Below are positions 44,599 to 52,302 of a stretch of 59,781 nucleotides of DNA, in pieces. Numbering within the stretch: the stretch's first letter is position 1; each line of letters opens with the position of its first letter. This DNA is from Neolewinella persica DSM 23188 (lineage in GTDB: Bacteria; Bacteroidota; Bacteroidia; Chitinophagales; Saprospiraceae). Position numbers and translations under genes: made by a program. Location: the NCBI RefSeq assembly GCF_000373105.1, contig NZ_KB890448.1, positions 1 through 59,781 on the forward strand, in the 5' to 3' direction. The notes under the pieces are model-generated. The model ran no database searches and was not told the origin of the DNA. It saw only the letters and a program-made list of their open reading frames with translations.

Positions 44599-45210
44599 GT
44601 GAAATTATTCCTTCTTCTAATGACTCTGGTATTGTCTATGTCAGTAAAGGCACAGATGTATTATAGCTGTGTTCATGATGACACAAGTGAAGACATTTAT
44701 CTCAGCATGAATAAAAAAAGCTTAGTTGAAAAAGAAGAAATCGAGAAATATTCTGGATGGACACAGTTCCTGAATAAGAAGTGGGTCGTTTCTGGTAGAG
44801 CTCTGGTTAAGCTTACTGGGTCTGATGGTGACGCTTCGAAATTATATATAGAAGTGTTGCCCAAAGAGGTTGAGTATAAGGATGGTTTGGTAACCTTATG
44901 GTGTCAGATTGACCAATACGGGGATGGCAAATACTCCGAAGATTATTATTCATTGAAGATAGAACGAACTGAAAATTACACATTCCAAGAATGGGGCTGC
45001 TGGAAATCTATGAACAAAAAGCCCGGCAGCAGCTATTCGCCTTCAAGTAGATCATCGGCATATACAACCTCACCCAAACAGAAAAGGACTACTACCACAC
45101 CTAGGACAAGTACAAGTTCGAGGAGATATATTCGGGGGCCACGGGGAGGGTGCTACTACCTTACGGCCAGCGGTAAAAAGCAATATGTAGATAGAAGCCT
45201 TTGCAATTGA
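44599..45210 (+). CDS. Secreted protein with C-terminal PBCV-type basic adaptor-like motif
   Basis: A 203-aa exported protein with a GTG start directly before a signal peptide (LFLLLMTLVLSMSVKAQ). The middle (about 20-140) is a beta-rich domain of unknown family with paired Cys and Trp. A low-complexity Ser/Thr/Arg linker (about 140-172) leads to RYIRGPRGGCYYLTASGKKQ, then YVDRSLCN. That matches the small basic adaptor repeat first named from Paramecium bursaria chlorella virus proteins, found in scattered bacterial proteins. Base composition is AT-rich and codon use differs from neighbours, suggesting transfer. It may be the first gene of a pair with the interrupted ORF 21 bp downstream. The function is unknown. 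Confidence 0.7.
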   Translation: MKLFLLLMTLVLSMSVKAQMYYSCVHDDTSEDIYLSMNKKSLVEKEEIEKYSGWTQFLNKKWVVSGRALVKLTGSDGDASKLYIEVLPKEVEYKDGLVTLWCQIDQYGDGKYSEDYYSLKIERTENYTFQEWGCWKSMNKKPGSSYSPSSRSSAYTTSPKQKRTTTTPRTSTSSRRYIRGPRGGCYYLTASGKKQYVDRSLCN

Positions 45211-45231
45211 ATCTCTTAAATCTTCCTTTCT

Positions 45232-45762
45232 ATGAAAAATATTTTTTTTGCACTCATTGCTACACTGCTTCCTTTCTTTATTTTTGCTCAATCACGGACC
45301 GTTCACATAGATAGCCTTTACAATATTGAGTATCCTATTAAAAAGGAATTTCAGGATATCGGATAGGTTGGAGGCGTAAAAATCCAACTTGTAAGATTTA
45401 CAGAAGAAAAGACGGGAAAGACCATTAAGCGGTGCCTATTTAATACAATAAATTATGGAAGTGCCGGAGCCCAACTTTACAGCGCTGTTCTTAATTACGA
45501 AGATATTGACTATTTACAAGAACGCCTAAACAAGTTTTTGGTCATCATCAACTCCGGTAATCCGCCAGTATTAACCCAATACGATGATGTAATCGGATCT
45601 CTGGGTAATAAAGTTGACCTTACGGTGTACTCCACCAACAATGGCTGGAGGGTTATATTAGATGCTGATAATTTCTTAAATAGAGGGGAAGCTGTTGTAG
45701 CTAATGGGAAAGTCCCTGACCTAATCAAGTCACTGAGAACTTGTATGGATATATTGAAGTAA
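45232..45762 (+). pseudogene. Secreted protein gene interrupted by one in-frame amber codon
   Basis: The ATG at 45232 opens a signal peptide (NIFFALIATLLPFFIFAQ) and 44 codons (HIDSLYNIEYPIKKE). TAG follows at 45364-45366, then the same frame continues for 131 more codons to TAA at 45760-45762 (VGGVKIQLVRFTEE, DYLQERLNKFLVIINSGN, LRTCMDILK). The whole 176-codon frame reads like one periplasmic protein. The single change makes it a recent pseudogene, a sequencing error, or a readthrough case. It lies in the AT-rich island beside the secreted basic-adaptor protein. The family is not recognised. Confidence 0.7.
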
Positions 45763-45848
45763 AACATATAGCGTATTGACTTGACTGTCAGATTTCGTTC
45801 AAGATAAATGGCACTTAACAATTACCATGACTCATTTGCGTAATGGAC

Positions 45849-48293
45849 TCACCCCTCTCCAACCATCTCCCTAACCAACCGAACCACCCCATAAGAGTAC
45901 TTCCCCCCGAAATGGTTGACCGCATCCTTCAACTCAGCTTCAGGGCTTTCCTGAAAGTAAGGCAGGATCACGTCAATCGTCTCCTGCGGGATAACCTCCT
46001 CCACCTTAAGCTCCCCTTCCTTAACCCAGTGCGTCAGATGTGTTTCTATGGTAGAAGGTTTCAGTTCACGCAACTCGGCGATTTCGTCCAAGGATTTACC
46101 TTCCCGGTGGAGGTCCAGGGAAACTTGCTTAGTATCAGCTTTGACCGCAGACCATAAGTCGGTCTTCTCAACCTGTTTGTCGCTCAGGTAGTCTTCGACG
46201 ATCGCGACGATCGCCGCGCCATGCTTTTCGAAGGATTTCGGACCAAATCCCTTTATTCGAAGCATGCCGGGCTTGGTGGTCGGCAACAGCGCGGCGACTT
46301 CCAGCAGGGCCGAGTTGTGAGCAATGGTGTAAGCCGGCTTGTTGGTTTCCAGGGCGAGCGCAGCGCGCCATTCGGTGAGTTTGAGGTAGAGTTCGGGGTG
46401 CGCCAGATCCTTTGGTAAAATGGTTTTGGGCTTTTGGGTTGCCGGAGAGCCTTGCTTTTTCTTAAAATCAAGTTCTGCGTTGGTCCGGGCAGTAATGTAG
46501 GCTGCTGGATCGTAGCCATTTTCGAGCGTTTTGAAGCCAACCAGCTTGCCGAACAACAGACGGACCAGGGTCTCCAACCTCTCATCAACCGCGGTCTTTA
46601 CCGCTTGGTTATCAGTCATTACGCCAAACATGGCCAGTTCCGGCAAGATCTCATCTCCCAGGTATCTGGCAAAGTACTGGCCCGCTTTGGTCAGGCGTTC
46701 GCCGAGTTCTTCGTTTTCGGACGGCAGTGCTTCGGCCTTGCCGTAGTTGACAATATGGCCAAGGAATCCGTGGCCGATTTTGATCGCTTTAGCCTTCAGC
46801 GTTTCGTGCATTTTATGGTACTCTCCGTGAGCATCTCCCTGGATGGCGCGCTCGTGCTCGAAGAGGACACGTTGTAGCTGTTTGGCCGCATATTCTACCT
46901 CTTTGAAGGTAAATAGCTCGTTCAGGCACTTGATTTCGTAGGCCCGTTGGTCATTTCGCAGACTCTCCTCCGTCGGCTGGTTCTCCTCCGCATGCTCGGA
47001 ATAACTCCGGACCACCGTATCTGTTTTCACGCTGTCCGTGCCGATTTTCGTACGTAGCACGATGCCTTCAAAGGTTCTACACCGGCTTAGGGCCACATAA
47101 ACCTGCCCGTGGGCGAAGGCGGATCCGGCATCGATCACGACCTTATCGAAGGTGAGGCCCTGGCTTTTATGGATGGTAATTGACCAGGCAAGTTTCAGCG
47201 GATGTTGCTCGTAGGTACCGATGATGTCTTCTTCGACTTCTTTGTTTTTCCCAAGGCTGTACCGGCGGTTTTCCCATTCTACCGGCGTTACCGTAATTCT
47301 GGCACCATCCGGGCAACTGACCGTAATTTCCGGCCCGCTAATCGCGGTAATACGACCAATTTTGCCATTGAAATACTCCCGTACTTCGCCGGAATCGTTC
47401 TTATTGAACATCACTTGTGCACCGATTTTAAAGGTCAGTTCTTCCTCATTGGGGTACATGGACTCGGGGAAAGTCCCGGTGACCATCGCCTTAAATTTAT
47501 AGGCTTTGCCAGCCAGTTGATCCAGCTTTTCCTTGTTGATCTTCCGCGAGGTGTGATTATGGGAAGACAGGGTAATGTAGCCCTCATCGTCTGCCGGACG
47601 AAAGTCCTTGCGGTACCGTGAATTCAGGGTATCGAAAACCTCCTGGTCCATTTGATTATTACGAACCTTATTGAGCAAACCGATGAACACCTCGTCGCTT
47701 TGCCGGTAAATGTGCTTCAGCTGGATGACCTGAGACCTGGCTTCCCGCAAGGCCTGGCTGGCAAAGAAATAACTCGTTTTGTACAGTTCGCGCATCTCCC
47801 GCCAGTCGCTGTCCTTGACTACCGGCGGTAGCTGGTGGAGGTCGCCGATCATCAGTAATTGCACGCCGCCGAAGGGCTCTTCTTTACGCCGTACGTGACG
47901 CAACACCGCGTCGATTGCGTCCAGCATATCAGCGCGAACCATACTGATCTCATCGATGATCAGCAGATCCAGGCTACGGATCAACTTCTTTTTCTTGTCA
48001 CTAAACCGACGGGTGTGCAACTCCTGCTTCATCCGCTCGGGCATGAGGGTGCCGAAGGGCAACTGAAAAAGGCTATGAATGGTGACTCCCTTGGCATTGA
48101 TCGCAGCCACACCGGTTGGGGCAACTACGGCCATCCGCTTAGGAATCTCCGCCTTTACCCGGTGCAGGAAGGTGGTTTTACCAGTGCCGGCCTTTCCCGT
48201 GAGGAAGAGGTGGCGGTTGGTTTGGCTGATGTAGCGATAGGCAAGTTCCAGTTCGGGGTTGGTGGCCATTAGGTCCGTGGTCATTTTCGTCAT
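45849..48293 (-). CDS. Pif1-like SF1 helicase with HRDC and helix-turn-helix domains
   Basis: An 814-aa DNA helicase. N-terminal Pif1/RecD2-like SF1B motifs: Walker A LTGKAGTGKTTFL (Lys39), Ia APTGVAAINAKG, Walker B LLIIDEISMVRADML, III MIGDLHQLPP and VI TIHKSQGLTFDKVVID with YVALSRC. At about 620-705 is an HRDC domain (ALALETNKPAYTIAHNSALL, GMLRIKGFGPKSFEKHG). The last about 90 residues form a RecQ-C-terminal-type helix-turn-helix (LREGKSLDEIAEL-like REGKSLDEIAELRELKPSTIE). This fused architecture is common in Bacteroidota. It probably unwinds structured DNA, fitting a repeat-rich genome. Three close in-frame ATGs exist at the start; I take the first. Confidence 0.93.
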   Translation of the reverse strand: MTKMTTDLMATNPELELAYRYISQTNRHLFLTGKAGTGKTTFLHRVKAEIPKRMAVVAPTGVAAINAKGVTIHSLFQLPFGTLMPERMKQELHTRRFSDKKKKLIRSLDLLIIDEISMVRADMLDAIDAVLRHVRRKEEPFGGVQLLMIGDLHQLPPVVKDSDWREMRELYKTSYFFASQALREARSQVIQLKHIYRQSDEVFIGLLNKVRNNQMDQEVFDTLNSRYRKDFRPADDEGYITLSSHNHTSRKINKEKLDQLAGKAYKFKAMVTGTFPESMYPNEEELTFKIGAQVMFNKNDSGEVREYFNGKIGRITAISGPEITVSCPDGARITVTPVEWENRRYSLGKNKEVEEDIIGTYEQHPLKLAWSITIHKSQGLTFDKVVIDAGSAFAHGQVYVALSRCRTFEGIVLRTKIGTDSVKTDTVVRSYSEHAEENQPTEESLRNDQRAYEIKCLNELFTFKEVEYAAKQLQRVLFEHERAIQGDAHGEYHKMHETLKAKAIKIGHGFLGHIVNYGKAEALPSENEELGERLTKAGQYFARYLGDEILPELAMFGVMTDNQAVKTAVDERLETLVRLLFGKLVGFKTLENGYDPAAYITARTNAELDFKKKQGSPATQKPKTILPKDLAHPELYLKLTEWRAALALETNKPAYTIAHNSALLEVAALLPTTKPGMLRIKGFGPKSFEKHGAAIVAIVEDYLSDKQVEKTDLWSAVKADTKQVSLDLHREGKSLDEIAELRELKPSTIETHLTHWVKEGELKVEEVIPQETIDVILPYFQESPEAELKDAVNHFGGKYSYGVVRLVREMVGEG

Positions 48294-48326
48294 GGCCGCA
48301 AGTACCGGTATCCGATTGCGGCTAGT

Positions 48327-48368
48327 CGTTTTTTATGCGTTTATAAACGTTTTTATGCGTTTACAAAC
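48327..48368. repeat. Tandem 20-21-bp repeat with CGTTTATAAACG palindrome
   Basis: CGTTTTTTATGCGTTTATAAA is followed by CGTTTTTATGCGTTTACAAA, 35-75 bp before the Pif1-like gene on the minus strand. It is a possible operator. Confidence 0.6.
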
Positions 48369-48458
48369 GGCTACGGGTGTAGCATTGGTGGCGTATATCA
48401 GGCAATTTCAGCTTGACATCCGGGACCGCAAGGTAAGTGTTTTTCGCTTGGATCTGGG

Positions 48459-48476
48459 CGGCGGCGCGCAGGTACC
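48459..48476 (-). repeat. 18-bp dispersed repeat, degenerate copy
   Basis: The plus strand reads GGCGGCGCGCAGGTACCA. It keeps the GGC end and CAGGT core and faces the Pif1-like gene. With copy 14 it bounds a 140-bp segment as an inverted pair. Confidence 0.45.
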
Positions 48477-48580
48477 AGGTTAAAGGACAAGGGGGCAATG
48501 GAGTAAGGGGGTAAAGGGAAAAGAAGCAAGGAAAAAGGAATGTTTGCCCCTTCTTCCTTTGCTCCTTTAAACCCTTTCTC

Positions 48581-48598
48581 TGCACCTGCGGCCGCGCC
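48581..48598 (+). repeat. 18-bp dispersed repeat, copy 14
   Basis: Exact consensus TGCACCTGCGGCCGCGCC. The GGC end points right, toward the tyrosinase 3' end. Confidence 0.85.
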
Positions 48599-48687
48599 TG
48601 ATAAGAAGAAGTCCGGTTGTCACGTTGTCGGGGTATCGGAGTATTAAGCGAACGTGAAATGCCCTGGTAATTAGGTAGGCTTACATT

Positions 48688-48921
48688 GGTAAGGCCACTC
48701 CAGTGCCCGCCCCTTGCGAAAAAGCGGGTACTGGAGCATCCTTACCGTTCCCGACTTTGTACCTGCCCCGATTGACCGTCAATTGCGAAAAAGCGGGCAC
48801 TGGAGTGCCCTTACCGTTCCCGACTTTGCACCTGCCCCGATTGACCGTCAATTGCGAAAAAGCGGGCACTGGAGTATCCTTACCGTTCCCGACTTTGCAC
48901 CTGCCCCGACAGCTATCGGGG
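48688..48921. repeat. 69-bp tandem array with inverted leader arm
   Basis: TTGCGAAAAAGCGGG recurs at 48714, 48783 and 48852 (period 69). The third unit diverges at about 48909 into a CCCCGA...TCGGGG palindrome. The segment 48688-48710 is the inverted complement of the GCGGGCACTGGAG...CTTACC part of each unit, so it can pair with any copy. Units differ at a handful of bases. Confidence 0.88.
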
Positions 48922-48988
48922 GGCCTGAAAAGCATAACGACAAAATCAGGCAACAGATCCGGACCCGATGAATATGCTGTTTACGCCA

Positions 48989-50473
48989 TTACTCATATTT
49001 ATACCCCAAAGCCCGGTAATCGAGCATACTGGCCGGCGTATCCCCGTGGACCATCATGGCTGGCACCATCTGGAAAGACGGGATATCATAGGGGTACATA
49101 TTGTCGTTCAGGTTGTAACCACCGGCCTGGCCGGAAACCGGTACGTAGTTTTCAGCATTTCCCGGCATGTCCTGCCACTGCGCCCAGATGCGGTCGACGT
49201 TAGCGTGGTGAATGAAGAAAGCCGGATCGTTGGGGGATACATCCAGCGGTTCCATGGAACCTACCCGTACGTTGTTCGGTACGGTATCCCGGGCGATGTT
49301 ACCACAAAAGGAATTTGATGTCGAAACAGGTAACATTTCGATGGTTGATACTGGTACTTCGAAGAACCCGGCGATCCAATCATGCCCGATATTGTGCATT
49401 GCCTGCGCGCCAGCGCAGTCTCCATCGAGGAACCCTTCCAGACAAAACCGGAAGGAGGTATTTGGCATAGCGCCGTTGGAGCAATCCCATGGTGCCATAT
49501 CGTAGGTAGTAATACTCAGACAATTATCAATTTCGGAAATAGTCGGAAGGCTGACGGCATAGCCTGGGTAGTTATTGGATCCGGCAATGGTTGCCCCGAA
49601 GTTTCTGACAATCCACGGGTGGGGGTTCAGCCCAACGTAATTTGGGAGAATGGTAAACAGGTTGATCTGCCAGTTGTCCTTACGGAACGGCCCGTCGTTC
49701 AGGGCGTATTCATCGTTCGGGTCTCCGTTTCCTCCCAGGAACGCCGAAGAGAACAAAGCATCGGTACTTGCCTGGTCGCTCCAATCCCAGTAAGGCAGGG
49801 CGATGTCATTTCCACTTACCTCACTCAGGGCATCTTCGAACAGGATCAACAGCTTGCGGTGCCATGGGGGAAATGCGGGGTTGGTGTGCGCGACTCCGAA
49901 GCCGTCACACTTGGATTTCTCCACGGCCATTTGGTGAAAGCGGACAAAACTGTCGTAGTAAGATAGCGTATCGCTGTATGGAGAAGGCGTAGCCTTCAGG
50001 ATAAGTACCGCATTTACGAAATCAATGATTTCCTGGGGCGTCATGTCCTTGGCGTTCTTCCTGACTTTAAGGGTAGACTCATCTATTTCACAGTTAACAC
50101 CAGCGAATCCGTCCGGGCAGTCACAAGAACAGGTTGCGGGGTTTTGCACGCCCGTATTGCACTCGATAACTGGGCATTCGCAATTGACCCCAATGAATCC
50201 ACTGGGGCAATCGCAATCGCAGGTATCTGCGTTCTGAGTTCCGGTATTGCAGTTTATGGTAGGGCAGTCTTCAATTTGGCAGTTGACGCCGGAAAAGCCC
50301 GTCGGGCAGTCACAATCACAGGTGTCCGGATTTTGCGTGCCCGTATTACATTCAATGGCTGGGCAGATATCGTCGTCATCTTCACAGGATTCGATGGTCA
50401 GCACCAATAAGGAAAGCCCCAACAGTAGAAAAAGGCCATAGAATCGGTGAATAAAATTATGGGTGTTACGCAT
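48989..50473 (-). CDS. Surface lipoprotein tyrosinase with three EGF-like repeats
   Basis: A 494-aa dinuclear-copper oxidase of the tyrosinase family, which oxidises phenols to quinones. The N-terminus is a lipoprotein signal (LLLGLSLLVLTIESC). Acidic residues follow the cysteine (CEDDDD), like the Bacteroidota signal for surface lipoproteins. Residues about 36-130 are three EGF-like repeats (ECNTGTQNPDTCDCDCPTGF, GVNC). In the central domain, CuA histidines are in VRFHQMA, VAHTNPAFPPWHRKL; CuB in MHNIGHDW and DPAFFIHHANVDRIW. A thioether Cys-His is not obvious. Bacterial tyrosinases rarely carry EGF modules. It appears monocistronic. The substrate is unknown. Confidence 0.9.
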   Translation of the reverse strand: MRNTHNFIHRFYGLFLLLGLSLLVLTIESCEDDDDICPAIECNTGTQNPDTCDCDCPTGFSGVNCQIEDCPTINCNTGTQNADTCDCDCPSGFIGVNCECPVIECNTGVQNPATCSCDCPDGFAGVNCEIDESTLKVRKNAKDMTPQEIIDFVNAVLILKATPSPYSDTLSYYDSFVRFHQMAVEKSKCDGFGVAHTNPAFPPWHRKLLILFEDALSEVSGNDIALPYWDWSDQASTDALFSSAFLGGNGDPNDEYALNDGPFRKDNWQINLFTILPNYVGLNPHPWIVRNFGATIAGSNNYPGYAVSLPTISEIDNCLSITTYDMAPWDCSNGAMPNTSFRFCLEGFLDGDCAGAQAMHNIGHDWIAGFFEVPVSTIEMLPVSTSNSFCGNIARDTVPNNVRVGSMEPLDVSPNDPAFFIHHANVDRIWAQWQDMPGNAENYVPVSGQAGGYNLNDNMYPYDIPSFQMVPAMMVHGDTPASMLDYRALGYKYE

Positions 50474-50714
50474 GGTTATGGATTTGAACTGGGTGGATTA
50501 ACCGTACACACGGCTCGATTGAACATCTTCAAAGCAGGCCTGAAGGACAGTACTTGATTTTGATACAAGGTAGACGAGTCTCAGTAGCTTTAACAAGCGT
50601 ATAATTACGTTTTAACCGGAGTAGGGGTTACTACGTACTCAGCCAAAACGGTCATCTTTAAGGAGTAGAGCGCTATACTCTTCACGAAGTGGTTTGGGTA
50701 TATAATAATGAGTA

Positions 50715-50732
50715 GGCGGGGCCGCAGGTGCA
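50715..50732 (-). repeat. 18-bp dispersed repeat, copy 15
   Basis: The plus strand reads GGCGGGGCCGCAGGTGCA, GGC end toward the tyrosinase start. It is the left end of an inverted pair. Confidence 0.85.
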
Positions 50733-50789
50733 GTGGAGGGGTAATGGTGCCATGGGCCCTACCCTACCTTGCTCTTGCCCCGCTTCCCT

Positions 50790-50807
50790 TGCACCTGCGG
50801 CCACGCC
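50790..50807 (+). repeat. 18-bp dispersed repeat, copy 16
   Basis: It reads TGCACCTGCGGCCACGCC, 7 bp beyond the HAD gene stop, GGC end toward that gene. It is the right end of the inverted pair (93 bp overall). Confidence 0.85.
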
Positions 50808-50814
50808 CAAAAAA

Positions 50815-51522
50815 CTACCCTCGAGCCGCCAAAATAGCCTCCACCCCGACCCATAGACTATCTGGCTGCCAATACTCTTCGGCCGTTTCCATCACTGCTT
50901 CGTGGTGCCAGGTGAACTCAAAAGGTAAATGAAGGGCCCGCCCGCCGATATTGATGATCGGCAGCACATCGCTTCGAAGGCTGTTTCCCAGCATCAAAAA
51001 ATGCGCGGGGTCAATGCTATACCGTTGAAGAAGGCTGCGATAGGTCGCCTCGTCCTTTTCGGAGACAATCTCGATGATGTCAAACTCTTTCGCCAATCCA
51101 CTCCGGGCGATCTTATTCTCCTGAGCAAAAAGGTCCCCCTTAGTGATCACCAGCAGGGTAAAATGTGGTTTTAAAGCAGCGATGGCTTCTGGTACGTAAT
51201 CCAACAAATGGATCGGATGGTCCAGCATTTCCTTGGCCAGGTCGATGATGCGCTGAATCTCAGCGCCAGTGATTTTTCCGTTTGATAATTCAATGGCCGT
51301 TTCAATCATGGATAACGTAAAGCCCTTCACCCCGTAGCCAAATAATTTCAGGTTTTTACGCTCAAAACGGTAGAGTTCTTCCTCCAGGTTGTGTTTGGGC
51401 TGCAGGTAGGGGCGCAACAATTCTACGCAACGCGCTTTGGCATCTACGAAGACATTTTCATGCGCCCAGAGGGTGTCATCGGCATCAAAGGCAATGTGGG
51501 TCAGATTACTCAGGTCGATCAT
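50815..51522 (-). CDS. HAD-family hydrolase
   Basis: A 235-aa haloacid-dehalogenase-superfamily phosphatase. Motif I is IAFDADDTLWAHENVF (nucleophile Asp13, Asp15), motif II LLVITKGDLF, motif III Lys near VSEKDEATY, and motif IV FLMLGNSLRSDVLPIINIGG. A helical cap lies at about 20-95. The usual reaction is hydrolysis of a small phosphorylated metabolite through a phospho-aspartate; the substrate is unknown. The TAGCTTTG box lies 5 bp before the ATG, and an 18-bp repeat lies just after the stop. Confidence 0.92.
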   Translation of the reverse strand: MIDLSNLTHIAFDADDTLWAHENVFVDAKARCVELLRPYLQPKHNLEEELYRFERKNLKLFGYGVKGFTLSMIETAIELSNGKITGAEIQRIIDLAKEMLDHPIHLLDYVPEAIAALKPHFTLLVITKGDLFAQENKIARSGLAKEFDIIEIVSEKDEATYRSLLQRYSIDPAHFLMLGNSLRSDVLPIINIGGRALHLPFEFTWHHEAVMETAEEYWQPDSLWVGVEAILAARG

Positions 51523-51527
51523 TTGGG

Positions 51528-51535
51528 CAAAGCTA
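51528..51535 (-). promoter_or_regulatory. -7 box TAGCTTTG, HAD gene
   Basis: Perfect TAnnTTTG on the minus strand followed by CCCAA and ATG, so the message is probably leaderless. Confidence 0.55.
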
Positions 51536-51753
51536 GCACTATCTGATAATTTCCGAGCTTGGAGGTAGAAGGGCTCCAGGCAGGATTAGCTTGAGCAATA
51601 GTCGCACCGGCGTAATCGTAAACTTGCTTCAACGGGCTTAGCAATCGATCTTCAGGTGATTCCCCGTCAATATTTGAGCTGGTCAAAACTATTCTATTCT
51701 CTACTTTCGATAGCCTATAGAAACGAAAGCACGCCACCCATTCTAAATTATCT

Positions 51754-51761
51754 TAGTTTTG
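51754..51761 (+). promoter_or_regulatory. -7 box TAGTTTTG, phosphatase-DUF819 operon
   Basis: Perfect TAnnTTTG, 7 bp before the ATG at 51769. Confidence 0.5.
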
Positions 51762-51768
51762 CGAAACT

Positions 51769-52302
51769 ATGAGACTACTTAAAAAGCTTACCCTACTGCT
51801 CCTGTTTACCGGACTTTTCCTTACTTCCTGCACCACCGGGAAAAAGACCCTGGAAGAGAAATACGGTCAGGACGAAGTGTCCACCTTTATTCTTGTTCGC
51901 CATGCAGAGAAGGATTTTGACCGGGATCCAATTCTTACTGAAAAAGGCACTGAACGGGCCGAGCGATTGAAGGAAATGCTCAAAAACACTTCACTTGATG
52001 CTATTTACAGTACTGATACGAGACGTACTCAACTGACTGCGGCACCTACGGCTAAGGAACTTGACCTTGAGGTTATTTCCTATAGTCCGGCTGAGTTGCA
52101 GCTATTTGCCAAAGAACTAAAACGTAAGTTCCGGGGAAAAACCGTGCTTATCGTTGGCCACAGCAACACTACACCGGCCATGGCGAATTACCTGGCTGAT
52201 ACCGATAAAAACCCGAGGTTCAGCGAGTTGGATTATACAAATCTTTACGTGGTTACTATTCCCACAGTTGGTAAAGCCAGAGTGCTAAAGCTCAGGTTTT
52301 AA
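51769..52302 (+). CDS. Histidine-phosphatase-family lipoprotein
   Basis: A 177-aa branch of the phosphoglycerate mutase/SixA-like superfamily. It has a lipoprotein signal with lipobox FLTSC (Cys21), then the phosphoacceptor motif FILVRHAEKDF (Arg44, His45), ILTEKGTERAERL and the second histidine in VLIVGHSNTTPAMANYL. Periplasmic location by the signal; substrates of this group range from phosphoproteins to small metabolites and are unknown here. The stop TAA overlaps the next ATG (TAATG), so it is co-translated with the DUF819 membrane protein. Confidence 0.9.
   Translation: MRLLKKLTLLLLFTGLFLTSCTTGKKTLEEKYGQDEVSTFILVRHAEKDFDRDPILTEKGTERAERLKEMLKNTSLDAIYSTDTRRTQLTAAPTAKELDLEVISYSPAELQLFAKELKRKFRGKTVLIVGHSNTTPAMANYLADTDKNPRFSELDYTNLYVVTIPTVGKARVLKLRF

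Larger units (their letters stand above)
48294..48988. other. Repeat-filled intergenic region, Pif1 to tyrosinase
   Basis: About 695 bp with no credible gene. It contains in order a 20-bp tandem palindromic repeat, a degenerate 18-bp repeat, a purine/pyrimidine-rich imperfect inverted repeat, 18-bp copy 14, a 69-bp tandem array and a CCCCGA-TCGGGG palindrome. ORFs across the array are artefacts of its 69-bp (23-codon) period. Confidence 0.6.
50474..50814. other. Spacer upstream of the tyrosinase gene
   Basis: About 340 bp. It holds inverted 18-bp repeat copies 15 and 16 bounding a 57-bp core. No gene and no clear TAnnTTTG box are seen. Confidence 0.5.

Noticed and set aside
48681..49203. Coding ORFs across the 69-bp array on both strands
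   Set aside because: The period of 69 is divisible by 3, so frames stay open artificially; translations are short repeated words with no domain or start signal.
51519..51737. 72-aa minus-strand ORF upstream of the HAD gene
   Set aside because: It overlaps the HAD promoter and start, and shows no signal, domain or coupling.
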